A stretch of 64,000 nt of DNA from Benincasa hispida (Eukaryota; Streptophyta; Magnoliopsida; Cucurbitales; Cucurbitaceae). A program made the translations under genes and the position numbers. Shown here piece after piece: positions 34,840 through 46,081 of this stretch. Below the pieces are notes generated by a model. It ran no database searches, was not told the DNA's origin, and saw nothing but the letters and a program-made list of their open reading frames with translations. How positions within the stretch are numbered: the first letter of the stretch is position 1; every line of letters begins with the position of its first letter. The stretch covers positions 3,102,471 through 3,166,470 of the forward strand of contig NC_052351.1 in NCBI RefSeq assembly GCF_009727055.1. Direction: 5' to 3'.

Positions 34840-35661
34840 GCAAAAAACAAGATAGTCTGATTGGGATTCGTTGTTGAGTATGGTTTTTTATTTATGTCTT
34901 AGTCATGATATCGAAGTCTGTAAAATGGATGACCTATTTCTAATTTGAGGAAGACAAAGGTGAAAATCTCAACCACTTACAAATTTACATCATTATCGTG
35001 TTGAAGTTTTCTATGTCGTCATTGATATGCAACTTCAAGAGCTGAATGATCGTTTTACTGAAAAAAAATACTTGATTTTTTCTCTATGTAACATGTCTAA
35101 TTTTGATTAATTCATTTGTTTCTTCTGATAGAAAAAAGCTTAGTCAACTTGCTCAATTTTACCTAAGAGACTTTTCAGCTATTGAACTATCTATGCTTGA
35201 GGATCAACTTCAAAATTACATTATTGATATGCGTTCAAATATTAAGTTTGTTGAGCTAAAAAGTATATGTGATCTTGTAGTAAATATGATCCTGATGAAT
35301 AAAGACAAGGTCTATCCATTATTTTATAGATTACTCACCTTGGCATTGATTTTACCTATCGCCACAATTACTGTAGAGAGAACATTTTCTGCTATGCATA
35401 TTGTGAAGACTCGATTGCGTAATCGAATAGGAGATCAATGGATGAATGATTGTCTTATAGCCTATATTGAAAAAGATTTATTTGATAAGTTAGATACTGA
35501 AGTTATCATGGATCGATTTCAAAACATGAAAACTCGTAGAGGGCAATTGTAATGTACTAAATTAGTTAATTTATGAAGTTATGAATACATTTTTACATTC
35601 ATTTATAGATATTTTTTTTGCATATAGCGCCCCCTATATAAAATTTCTGGCTTCGCCGCTG
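34840..35661 (+). mobile_element. hAT DNA transposon remnant: transposase C-terminus plus 3' terminal inverted repeat
   Basis: 35103-35552 encodes 149 residues matching the C-terminus of a hAT transposase of the zinc-finger MYM/TTF-type class. It includes LYRLLTLALILPIATITVER-like sequence (the hAT dimerisation core, here with TVERTFSAMHIVKTRLRNRI) and ends MKTRRGQL. Weaker homology in broken frames extends upstream to about 34990 (VVIDMQLQELNDRF). About 75 bp after the stop is GCGCCCCCTATATAAAATTT, then CTGGCTTCGCCGCTG. That is the reverse complement of a typical hAT end (CAGCGGCGAAGCCAG...), closing the element at 35661. The 5' end and N-terminal transposase are missing, and no 8-bp duplication is identifiable. 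Confidence 0.75.
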
Positions 35662-36300
35662 ATGCTAATCGCATTTGAGGTCAGCCTTTGGTTTATGGGG
35701 TCGACAAATGGGCCAACTTTTCATCTTGGAGCCAAGTTGATTCCTTCATGGGGTTTTGCTTCTTAATTGTCCTCCCCCCCCCCCCCCCCCCCCCCCCCTA
35801 ATTTTTCTTTTTTTCTTTTTTTAATTTTTTTTAATATATTCTAGTGTGTATATATACACATTATTTTGCATGGCTAAAGGCATACACCACAGTATTGCTC
35901 CTAAATGGCTAAAAGCCACCAAAAAGTCTCTTGGCTCAACCTCTTAACTTGGGTTGTTTTCTTAGCTCGACTTGCTTTCTTAGCTCAAACTCTTGGCTTT
36001 AAGTGGGTCCAGCTAGCTAAGGTCATTTTCTTTAATTTGGGCCTAAATGAAATACATTGCTCAAAATGGGCTCTCAATTACTTATGCCATAATCTTGGCT
36101 TTAATTTAATTAATTAGGTTTAATTTCACCCCCTACAACTATTAAATTTTTTATGACCTAAGTAAATGCAAAACAAGGAAAACAAACAACCATTTTTTAT
36201 TTTTCAACAAATTAAATAAGTGTCAAAATTTTAGTAGTGGTCAATCGAAATACTTTTACCAAATTGTTGTTAAGTTTTTTTTCATCAAATTTTAACTATG
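35662..36300. other. AT-rich intergenic sequence
   Basis: No gene seen apart from the poly-C run annotated separately. The words GGCTTTAAGTGGG and CTTGGCTTTAATTTAA hint at internal duplication near 35990-36100. Confidence 0.4.
35774..35798. repeat. Poly-C homopolymer, about 25 bp
   Basis: An uninterrupted C run in an otherwise AT-rich context. It is unusual for this genome and prone to length error in short-read assembly. Confidence 0.9.
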
Positions 36301-36310
36301 CAAAAACTTG

Positions 36311-36920
36311 GAGAATTTGTACAGATGTAGGAGCCGACTCGAAATTTGGCCTTTTACTAACGTCATCCATATATGGAAGTACCCATTTGACCTCAAAATA
36401 TGTGTGAGGGTCTGTTTCTAGCTCATCACTTCTGTTCCCGCTCCTTGTTTCCCGATTCCACTTCTCTATCCTTTGTCTTGATCCTCATAAGATATAACTG
36501 CAATTTTTTCTTCAATTTTTCTTTTCATTTGTTCAAATTCTTCCTCTCATTTTCTCGCTCTCACTCCTCTCTCATTTGTCTTGTTCTTCATCAAACGCAC
36601 TTGCAACTTTTATCTTTAGGAAAAAACTGCAAAACAAAGAATAAAAAGAGAAAAACAAAAAAGGGCGATATAAATATAAATCACCGAAGAAGAAAAAAGG
36701 AAAATCACCTAGAGGGAGACATAAATAAAAGAAAAAAAGAAGGAAAAAAAAAAGAAATAAAGTATTGCAAAAGATAAGAGGAAGGAGGAAGAAGAGGAAG
36801 GGTTAAAGTGGTAAATTCACAGCGTGATGACATCAACAAAAGGCCAAATTTTGTTTGTTTAGAAGTGAAGCCAAATTTCGAATGGGCCCTTGAATAGGGG
36901 CTATCCGTACAAATTCCCTA
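36311..36920. mobile_element. Non-autonomous Mutator-like (MULE/MITE) element, 610 bp, with 9-bp target duplication
   Basis: AAAAACTTG flanks both sides (36302-36310 and 36921-36929), an exact 9-bp target duplication as made by Mutator-like transposases. The ends are inverted: left GAGAATTTGTACAGATGTAG, later GAAATTTGGCCTTTT...GACGTCATC; right GATGACATCAAC...AAAAGGCCAAATTTTG, then CCGTACAAATTCCCTA. The interior has a pyrimidine-rich half and a purine-rich half and no transposase. A 125-codon open frame (36400-36777) is low-complexity, so I do not call it a gene. Confidence 0.8.
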
Positions 36921-36976
36921 AAAAACTTGCTTACACATTTGCTACTACTAAAATTTTTTATAGTTATTATTTTTTA

Positions 36977-37790
36977 AGGCTAAATTACAAAACATATTCC
37001 TAAACTTTATACGTTGTGTCAAAAATATTCTTAAATTTTCAAAATTTTCAAAAATATTCTTAAACTTTCAAAAGAGTAAAAAAAAAAAAAAAAAAGCCCT
37101 TGTCATTAGTTTTAAATGAAAATTGTTAAAGTTGTGTTTTAAAAATACCTCTAAACTTTTAAAAGTTTCAAAAATTGAAATACCCTTAACTCGAGAAAAA
37201 TTTTAAAAATATCTTCACCGTTATTATATAAACAGAACTTGTTAATACCTTATTGCAAAAATAATCTTATAATTAAAAAAATTAAAAAAGCTCTTACAGT
37301 TAATGTAGTGATCAAATTGTATGAAGTTTTCTTAAGTTCGAAAAGAACCAATTTTCTCTTTCTTCTTATTATAGTTCATATGCCTTAATTGAAGTGTGTA
37401 GTTGTATTTATTTTAGATAATTAATATCAGACAATTAACAAAAGGGGGAGTAAGAGGATATCGAAGAAAGGAGGGGAGAAAAAAGATGAAAATTAGAGAA
37501 GTAAGATGGTATTAAGGATTTCTATTCATACAAAAGTAAGGGTATTTTTAACTTTTTTAAAGTTTAATGGTATTTATGAAAATTTTGTAAGTTTAGGGAT
37601 ATTTTTGAAAAAATACTAACGGTTCCCATCCAAAACTAAAGATAAGGGTAATTTTGAACTCGCATTGAAGGTTTAAGGGTATTTTTGAAACTTTTAAAAG
37701 TTCAATGGTATTTTTTAAACTTTTAAAAGTTCAAGAATATTTTTGATATAAAGTACAAAGTTTAAGGGTATTTTGTATAATTTAACATTT
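36977..37790. repeat. Long inverted repeat 1 (foldback-like)
   Basis: The left arm starts AAATTACAAAACATATTCCT at about 36981. The right arm ends GGGTATTTTGTATAATTTAAC at about 37785 and is its diverged reverse complement. The arms are built of words such as CCCTTAAACTTT/AAAGTTTAAGGG and TTTCAAAAATA. Arm identity is visibly lower than in the next inverted repeat. Confidence 0.6.
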
Positions 37791-37824
37791 TTTAATAAAA
37801 GAAAAAAAATGTGGGTTGATTTAT

Positions 37825-39365
37825 AAAAAAATGCCTTTCAACTTAACACTTTGTGTCAAAAATGACCCTGAAGTTTCAAAAGTTTCAAAAATACCCCTTA
37901 AACTTTAAAAAAAAGTTCAAAAAGTACCATTGCCGTTAGTTTTGGAGGGAAACCGTTAAAGTTTTGTTTAAAAAATATCCCTAAACTTTCAAAATGTTTC
38001 AAAAATACCCTTAATAAAAGTTCAAAAATACCTCAACCGTTAGTATCGGAACAAAAATTATTAATTCCTCGTGACAAAAATGACTTTAAAAAAAAAAAAA
38101 AAATTAAAAAATGTTCTTACCGATAAATTTGTTTGAAGTTTTCTTAAATTCGAAAAGAACCCATTTTAAAATAAATTATATAGATATATATTTTTTTTCA
38201 TATAGATACTCTCATATTTCTCTTAATTTTTCAATTCTTAGCTTACACCAACTTTCTCAACAACAAAAATAAAAACCAAAATTTTAAATTAAAACATAAA
38301 ATACCAAAAAATTTCAAAATCAAAATCTTCTCTTAAAACATACTAAAATGATAAATAATCAAATAAAAAAAGTATCAACCTAAATCATGTTGGTTCTTAG
38401 GAATTTAATTTTTGTTTTAGTTCTTAGATAGGTTATCAAACAAAAGAAGTCGTCGGGACATTCCGGATACAATTCAGGCTTCAATGGAGCAATTGATAAT
38501 ATAAGACAAAACGGCAAAATCGAGCAAGGGGAGACACGACATTGTGCAAGTGTTACGACACTTGTCTCCCACGCCACTAGGCAAGCGTTGCAATGTTGCC
38601 TTGCGGCGCCGCAACGCTCTCCATTTGATATACACGCATGAAGAAACACTCCTTACAATTTACTCTCCAAGGCGCTTTGTGAGGGGGCCTTCAGTGTCGC
38701 AACATTTTGGTATGTTTTGGTTGTTGAGAAAATTGGTGTAAGCTAAGAATTGGAAAATTAAGAGAAATATGAAAGTACTTATATGTACGATAATAGTCAA
38801 ATACTTTTTTTATTTGACTATTTATCGTTTTGGTATGTTTCAAGAAGAGATTTTGATATTGGAATTTTTTGAAATTTTGCAGTATTTTATGTTTTAACTT
38901 TAACATTTTGGTTGTTTAGAAAATTGGTGTAAGCTAAGAATTGAAAAATTAAGAGAAATATGAGAGTACATATATGAAAAAAATGAGGATATCTATATAA
39001 TTTGTTTTAAAATTGGTTCTTTTCGAACTTAAGAAAACTTCAAACAAATTGATTAGTAGGAGCAATTTTTAATTTTTTTAATTTTTTATTTTTAAAGTCA
39101 TTTTTGTCATGGGGAATTAACAATTTTTGTTCAAATACTAACTGTGGAGTTATTTTGAATTTTTATTAAGTTAAGGATAATTTTTCAAACGTTTTGAAAG
39201 TTCATGGCTATTTTTGAAACAAAACTTTAATAATTTCTATCCAAAACTAACAACAAGAGTATTTTTTAAACTTTTTTTTGAAAGTTTAAGGGTATTCTTG
39301 AAACTTTTGAAACTTTGGGAATATTTTTTATACAAAGTATAGATTTCGGGACATTTTTTATAATT
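37825..39365. repeat. Long inverted repeat 2: ~540-bp arms around a ~470-bp loop
   Basis: The left arm is 37825-38360 and the right arm about 38830-39365. Examples of matching blocks: left TTTGTTTGAAGTTTTCTTAA (38130) with right TTAAGAAAACTTCAAACAAA (39033); left CTTAATTTTTCAATTCTTAG (38222) with right CTAAGAATTGAAAAATTAAG (38933). The loop contains a GC-richer segment (38440-38700) and an extra copy of the inner arm sequence at 38720-38790. It is related in sequence to the inverted repeat at 36977-37790. Confidence 0.75.
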
Positions 39366-39674
39366 TTACCGAGCAAGATGCAGTTTTTTTTTTAAAAAAA
39401 AGAAAAGAAAAGAAAAAGAAAAATAATTTTAGCCTCTTTTAATGATAGATTCCATTTTTTGTTTTTGTAATTTATTATCGTTTTCTTTCAATTTTTCAAA
39501 TTGTATTTTCATCTTTCTCAAGATTACACTTTAATTCTTAATCAAATTCGAAATTTGAATTCTACTTCTTTTAACTTTCAAAATAAGTGGATAATAAAAT
39601 ATAGAAAATTATAAGAGAATGGTGTTTGTAAGATTGATTCTTATATGTTAAAAGGTAAATGGTTATCGAATGGA

Positions 39675-40305
39675 GATTAGAGATGTCCAATATTTTACGG
39701 GGACGGGACCCGTCCCCGAATGGGGCGGAGATTCTCTGATTAGGTAGGGAATGGAGGAAGGAATAGAGAAAAAATTCTTAAACGGAGTTAGGGAATGCCG
39801 CCCTCGCCCCAATTAGCTTATACCTATTTATTTCATATAGTTATATAATGTTATGTTATTATTATTATTATATAAATATTATATTTAAATTTAAATTTTG
39901 ATTTTTTATTGGGAAAGATAATGAGTAGGTTCAAATTGAATATTTAAATTTAGATTATATATGTGAATAATTTGATTTATATTTATTTATATCTACTAAA
40001 AATTAATTAGTATTTTTAAGCTAAGATTTGAGTAATTTATCTTTAAATTTAAATTGTCAAACTTAACTCTAATAAACAATTTAATGATAAAGTTAATTAT
40101 TTAATTAAAATTTGTTCACAGTGATTTAAGTTAATTGATTTTTTTAAAAAAATAAAAATAAAAATAAAAAATAACAGGGAAAAATTTCCTATAGGAAATC
40201 CGATCCCCGTACGAAATTTTACGGGGATGGAGAATGAAATAGGGAGCGGAGATGGAGATGGGAATGACATCTCAACTTGTCCCATCTCGTGGACATCTAC
40301 CATAA
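39675..40305. mobile_element. MITE-like element with GATGTCCA ends
   Basis: The left end TTAGAGATGTCCAATATTTT is mirrored at the right by TCGTGGACATCTACC. Both sides also carry a subterminal G-rich block containing TTTTACGGGGA and its neighbours. No coding sequence is present. No target duplication could be fixed, so the superfamily is open. Confidence 0.5.
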
Positions 40306-40652
40306 AAGAAAATATATTATTTTTAAAAATAAAAATGTTAAAACAAAAATAAGTGTTTTTTTTTCCTTCAAATTTCAATTTTTGTAATGGAAAAAAATGG
40401 GAGAGGTACTGTGGTGTGAGTGCATTCAGCGTTTTCCCCCCTAAAAGGAGCTTTGTAGTTGTAGTTGAGGTTTGTGCGCTTCAAACAAATTGAATTGGGA
40501 GATGAAAATTGGAATCCCCTTTGAAGCATCCCACAATTTAACTCGCTTCTAAATTTCCTTGCAAGCAAACCCAGTTGATTAATTTCAACTCTCAAGGACG
40601 TAGATCGCCATAGCCACAGGCTTCGATTTTGATTCTGTAAAGAAAAACCCAC

Positions 40653-43600
40653 ATGAAGATGTCTTCGTCTTCTCCGTTTTTCGGACCCCCAGAAATGGTT
40701 GTCAAGAATCGCTTTCTGGGTTTCCTTATTTGGCAGTCTATTCCTTCAACCATCGTCTTTTTCCTCTTCAAAATCTTCGTTTCAGCTGTTTCTTCTGTTT
40801 CTTTTACCAATTCCTCAAGTGGGACTACAAACCCATCTCCCCCTTTTGCTTCATTGCTCACTGGGTTCCTTACTTTTCTTACATTTCATCTCTCTCAGCT
40901 TCTCTTCTCTGCTTCCCTTTCTCTTCTTGCTTCCCCCCAGCTTGAGCGACCTGCCGCGCCGCTTGAGCTCGCTTTTGGGCTTGTTCGGTTTCTTGTAGTC
41001 TCAGGCGGTGATAATGTTTCATCGGCATCGGCTTCGGCTTCGGCGGATTTTCGCCGTCGGGCTATGGTTTCGTTCTCTTTGGTTCTGTTTGTAGTGGCAA
41101 CTGCAGTTTCGGGTTCCTTGGCGGCAGTTTCCATATGTTGGGGGAAATCAGATGGTCTTAGAAGTGCGTGGCATACGGGTCTCTTGATGGGTCTGATTTA
41201 TGGCGTTTTCTATGTTTACAAGAAAAGATGGGTTCTAACGTTCCCAATCATACAGGTTAGTTTTCGGTCCTCCGTTCGTAGTTTTATTGTTTATCTTCTG
41301 TCTGGTTGTTAGAAGAGTGGAACTTGGGATGTTATAATGAGTAATTATAATTTACTCGGCTGGTTTTGAGTATGAAGAAATAGCTAGTTGTGTGAACCCT
41401 TCAGAATGGAGTTGTTGTGGGATTTTTTGAATTGGTAATTGCCTAATCGGTGTTCTGATCGTCTTACATCTGATATATTAGGGCTTGAGTGCAAAGAGAA
41501 GACACTGAATTAGTATATACTTTATTTCCAAAATTTACAGGGGCCTTAGTTTCTACTGGGACTCATTGTTGAATATCACGGCAATGCTGCATTACATACA
41601 TTTTGATTTTTTAAGTCTGTGTTAGCTGTTAGTTGTTTATATGTTTGTACTTTCTATTGGGAGTTTGGAGTACTTGAGAGGGAACTACCGGCTTAGTTTG
41701 TCTGTTGGTATTTATTGATTTCAACTTAGAAGATGTGAGATTAGTTTGATACTTTCTTATTGAAAACAGATTATACTTGTCAGATGTTCTGTCCAGAAGA
41801 AAATGTCTTTGGATCTTAGTAGTTATGACAACAGCTTTGAGAACTATGTTGAATATGGAGTATTTCTTAGGATGCATAAGAAAATAACTTGGGAGATTTT
41901 GAATGCTGTACGCCTTACTGCTTCTTTGGGTACATTTAGGATTAAATTTGGGAGGATACTTTCTGTTACGTAATGCTTGTTATTAATAAAATACATTCTT
42001 CAATTTCCAATCAGTGATTTTGTTATAGTGGTTGAATTTCTGCTTTAGTTAGAGACTGATGCTAGATATCTGTTGTTGATTGTTTATACACAATTTTTTG
42101 CCTATTTGTTCATTTTGAAGACTTCTCTATACAATCATTAACTCACCATTAGAATATGAAATCCAGTGTTGTTTTCTTTTGATATGCCGTAGTTCAGTTG
42201 CTTCTGTAGATAGGCTTATTACCAGAAAACAAATGAAAGAAGCCGCTATCGTTCGGTTCGAATAAGTCAAGTCCCTTCGGTCGGTTCGAACTTTAAGCTT
42301 AGCTACCATATTTACTTCACAACTTATCTTTATTTGTGCTCTTGCATGTTTCATGGTCAAAATTTTAAGTTTCTGGTTTACTGATTGCAAATACTTTTAT
42401 CAACAGCGTCCCCCCTTTTTCAGCTTCAAGATGGGTTTTCCATCAGCTACCACGTTGGCTTCCAAACTTTCTGCTGCAACTTTCCTATTTTCAGCGGTAC
42501 TAATAATCCTTCTGCCGGATCAACTTAAGAGAAATGTTACAGTCAGGAAATTCATTGCTAACCAGGCCATTCTATTCATTGGAAGCTTTGCAGTATTTCT
42601 TTCTTGGGAATTGACTCACCACTTACATCGGGTTAGTACATTGTGCTTTAGGTTTGATAACCAATATCAACTATGTTTGTCACATCATAATCTCATGCCT
42701 TATTTTGCTGAGATTTTTATGTTCTGCAATGTCTTGGAGAATAACTTTCATTACAACCAGAGTGACATAAGAAATTGATTGCCAAATTATGATCTGTATG
42801 TTGATTATCTCTATAGTGCCAATCCAATCCAAGTCCGTAGTTTTTTGAATTCTTTTCTCTTATTTTAATATAATTTTTTATTATTATTATTTATCACAGC
42901 TATAGAAGAATTTCAATATTGGACTCAACTCAAAGGTTCAGACTGTATGTACGACTTTGATTACGTAGAAAAAGGAAAATGGATTCGTTCCTACGAATAG
43001 AATAGAATTGTTCCATTATTACTAAAAGAATAGAGGTCTTCAAATCGTTCATTTGAAAAAATTGTTCCATTAACCATGTGTACTCTTAACTAAGTGGGTC
43101 CACTGGTTATATATCTTTCCTCAAAATTATGTCGGTGCTCCAACAATCCTTACCTATAGATCACCACTTTAATGTCCCTTGGCTTTTCATGCTCTCTCTT
43201 TTCACATTAATGTCATTAAGTGAGCCATGTCGGTAGTCCCTATTAGGTTTTTGAAGTGGAATTGATGGCTTTGTGAAAAGTTCATATTATTATTCTAATC
43301 TACCAAGTTATTTATTATCTATGTTGTTCTCTTTCCTTCTTCATGATTCATCTCACACAGTGGGAACTGTTCAATGATGCCCCCACTTCATGTAACCTCA
43401 ATGGCAATTCAAACATTCCCTGATGACATATTGAGACTTTAAATTAAACTAACTTGAACTACCCCATTATGACTGTGATTTACACATCGAGAACATTTTG
43501 TTGAGTACTTTGTGGCTTGCAGCAGATATTCTGATTTTTTGTGACTTTTGAGTTTGATGAATATACCCCCTCTTGGAGACAATCTGATAGACTTAATTTT

Positions 43601-46081
43601 TAGGCAATTATTGCTGAACTCGATACTGGTTTGAACAAGAATTTTTAGAGCTTTACCAGGCTATATGGTTATGGAAGCACTATTCTAAAAGACCATTTAA
43701 TTGAAACTCTGTGACCTGACTTTTGCCATCTTGTTATAAATTCTACAAAGGGACTTCCTCGCAGAAAAGGAAGCATTCCACATAAATTTAAGAAAACACC
43801 CCTGTTATCTGGGCCATTTTAGTATGTCCCTAAACTTTAGCCCTAAATTTGAAGTGCTTGTTGATTTGTAAAATTAGAAAACACACATTATTTACATCAT
43901 TCATGTAAATTAGCTTGATAGTTGAGGTATAAAAATTCATAATATAAATGATATTGTAAATGATGCTACTGATATTTTTTCAGTTGTAATTGAATGGTCA
44001 TAATGATTTTTAATAAACTATGCAGCTAAAATTGATTTGTAAATGATGTCTATTATGCCTTCCAAATTTTACTCATTGTCACATCAATTTCCAGCTTTCA
44101 TTTAAAGGAAAAAATCTGAGGGTGTGTTTTGAAACAATTGTAAAGTTTAAGGGTTTAAAAGTTTTCAAAGTCTAGGGACATAATTCAAACTTTTTTCGAA
44201 GTCACAGGGGTGTTCTGTATAATTTAACTTAAATTTAAATATCCCGTCCATATTATTAGGGAAGAAAATGGGAAGCTTTTATGCTTTAGATGGACTAGAT
44301 TCTTATAAAGAGTTTTCACAAAGAGATAGATCCTCCACTCCAGTTTTAGTCACTATCTTAAAGCAACAATTTATTCGTAAGTTAGTTTTCCGATAAAAAT
44401 GTTGCTGCCCTCCATGGATTTAATCTCTTTTGTTCTGCCATTAAGTCTGGTTATTTACTAGTTTGTAACATCATTTTTTGTCAAGCCTGCTTTTTGATTA
44501 TTTACTGTGTGATTGATTTTGTAATTTTAGGTCCTACATACCAAGAGGTTTGCTTTTGCACCTCCAAAGGGATCTGCAGCTGCAGAAACAAATCCTAGTG
44601 AGTACCTCTTTGCAGCTTTGGAGGACAGCAACTCAGGGTCTCTTTTGCAATATCTTGCATTTCTCGATCTCTGCATGGTTTGTGAGACTAATGTCGATAT
44701 ATGGAGGAGAGCTGCATTTTTTGAAGAAACAGGTGAGACGTACAAGCGAGTTATATCCATATCCTTGAGGCCTCTGGAGCAATTTGCCCTGAACTTAGGT
44801 GAAGGTTTGGAAGGTGCTGTAGACATAACTTCCCAACTATCCAAACAGCTATTACCGCCAAAGGACTCTCACTTGGACATAAAACAATTGGAAACTCTTA
44901 AAAACTTTCAGGTTGGGGATCAATTTTAATTGGACTATAACTATTTTTCTCGATTTCTTCTTTTAGCTCGTCTAGTTTTATTTTTATGTCTTTTTCTTTT
45001 CCTTTGTTCTTGTTCATCTCTATGGGAGTTTTGCAGTGGATTTTACTTATCAATCCTAGAATCTTTGCATATAGTTTTTTCTGGATTGGAATCAATGTCA
45101 ACTCTGTTCTTATCATGCATTAACCTAGATTTTAAAATCTTCCGAAGAAAAGAATGTGAAAGGTATAACTGTTTGAAAACCTTCATTGTCATGGAAAATC
45201 CTTCTCCATCCATCACATGAGCATGTCTGGCTAGTATTATACTACACATTTTATGATACATGGTACCTGGTACACATTTTGTGAAAACCTTCACTGTCAT
45301 GGCAAATTCTTCTGTTAAAACTTTTGCGAACGGAAGATCAATGGCCCGGTACCCTTATTCTTCCTTCTCGGGACGGATTGGAAAGCAAAGGGAAGCATAT
45401 TAAGATTGACAAACTCATCTAATTGCATTCACTTTTTCAAATTGTTATGCTTGCCCAATGTAGAAGATAGCAGCCCATTACATTATCCTTTTATTTTATT
45501 ACATGGAGGCGTAAGGTCCTCTATTTTTAGAGCTTTAATGTCGTTGAACTTTGTAAATGAATGAGAACATCTGTGTGGTTATTGGATATAATGACTGTGC
45601 TTGCTAAACTTTGCAGTTATATGCATGGTGTGCCCGGACGGTTTCTACGTTGACTGCACGCTCACATGTGGAAGATCGATTTGGGGTTGCGCAGCTCTCT
45701 GGTAGTAATGCTACTGTTATGTCCACACTGTTGTCTTGCCTGCTTGCTGTTGAAGTACTGATGGGGAAGAAGATTAATATACAATCTTCACACGAACTAT
45801 TCGGCCCGGCTGGTATTAAGTGGGCAACATCGAGTATTAGAAGAGTAGATACTTCAGTTGGTAAAAAGAAAAGTGGTCCACTGCACTCGAAGGCATATGC
45901 AACCGCAGATGTATTGAGGGCCTCGATCTATCTCATTGTTTCTGCATTTCATAACGAGATGCTGAACAGTGCTAAGTCTGGTGTTCTTGAGAAAGATTGG
46001 ATCACTGATGAAAAGCCCCCTTTTGGTACCCGTGAGTTGCTTTTGCAGAAACTGCATATTTTCTTGGATTTTCAAGCTTAG
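40653..46081 (+). CDS. NDC1: Transmembrane nucleoporin NDC1 (plant Ndc1-Nup), four exons
   Basis: Exons 40653-41255, 42407-42631, 44531-44911 and 45617-46081 join in phase 0 to 557 residues. NDC1 anchors the nuclear pore complex in the nuclear envelope. Six hydrophobic segments lie in the N-terminal half, near residues 23-48, 65-93, 135-160, 178-193, 222-238 and 249-268, as expected for Ndc1. The soluble C-terminal half includes [40 protein letters not shown], then [20 protein letters not shown], and ends [14 protein letters not shown]. At exon 2 the first AG (giving [11 protein letters not shown]) keeps the frame; the next AG downstream does not. The start could also be the Met at 40659. Intron 2 is long (1.9 kb) and holds a foldback-like repeat. 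Confidence 0.88.
43785..44235. repeat. Foldback-like repeat inside NDC1 intron 2
   Basis: The left end has ACACCCCTGTTATCTGGGCC, then TGTCCCTAAACTTTAG. The right end has TCTAGGGACATAATTC, then CACAGGGGTGTTCTGTATAA. These are inverted. It belongs to the same word family (ACCCTTAAACTTT...) as the inverted repeats at 36977-39365. Confidence 0.5.

Noticed and set aside
36400..36777. 125-residue ORF inside the MULE-like element
   Set aside because: Low-complexity Phe/Ser then Lys-rich composition from a pyrimidine/purine-rich interior, with no recognisable domain and no splice or promoter context. Kept only as a possible captured fragment in the findings.
36977..39365. microRNA precursor in the long inverted repeats
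   Set aside because: The arms are hundreds of bp long with repeat-family composition and other genomic-looking copies. This fits a foldback transposon or siRNA-type hairpin, not a MIR gene.
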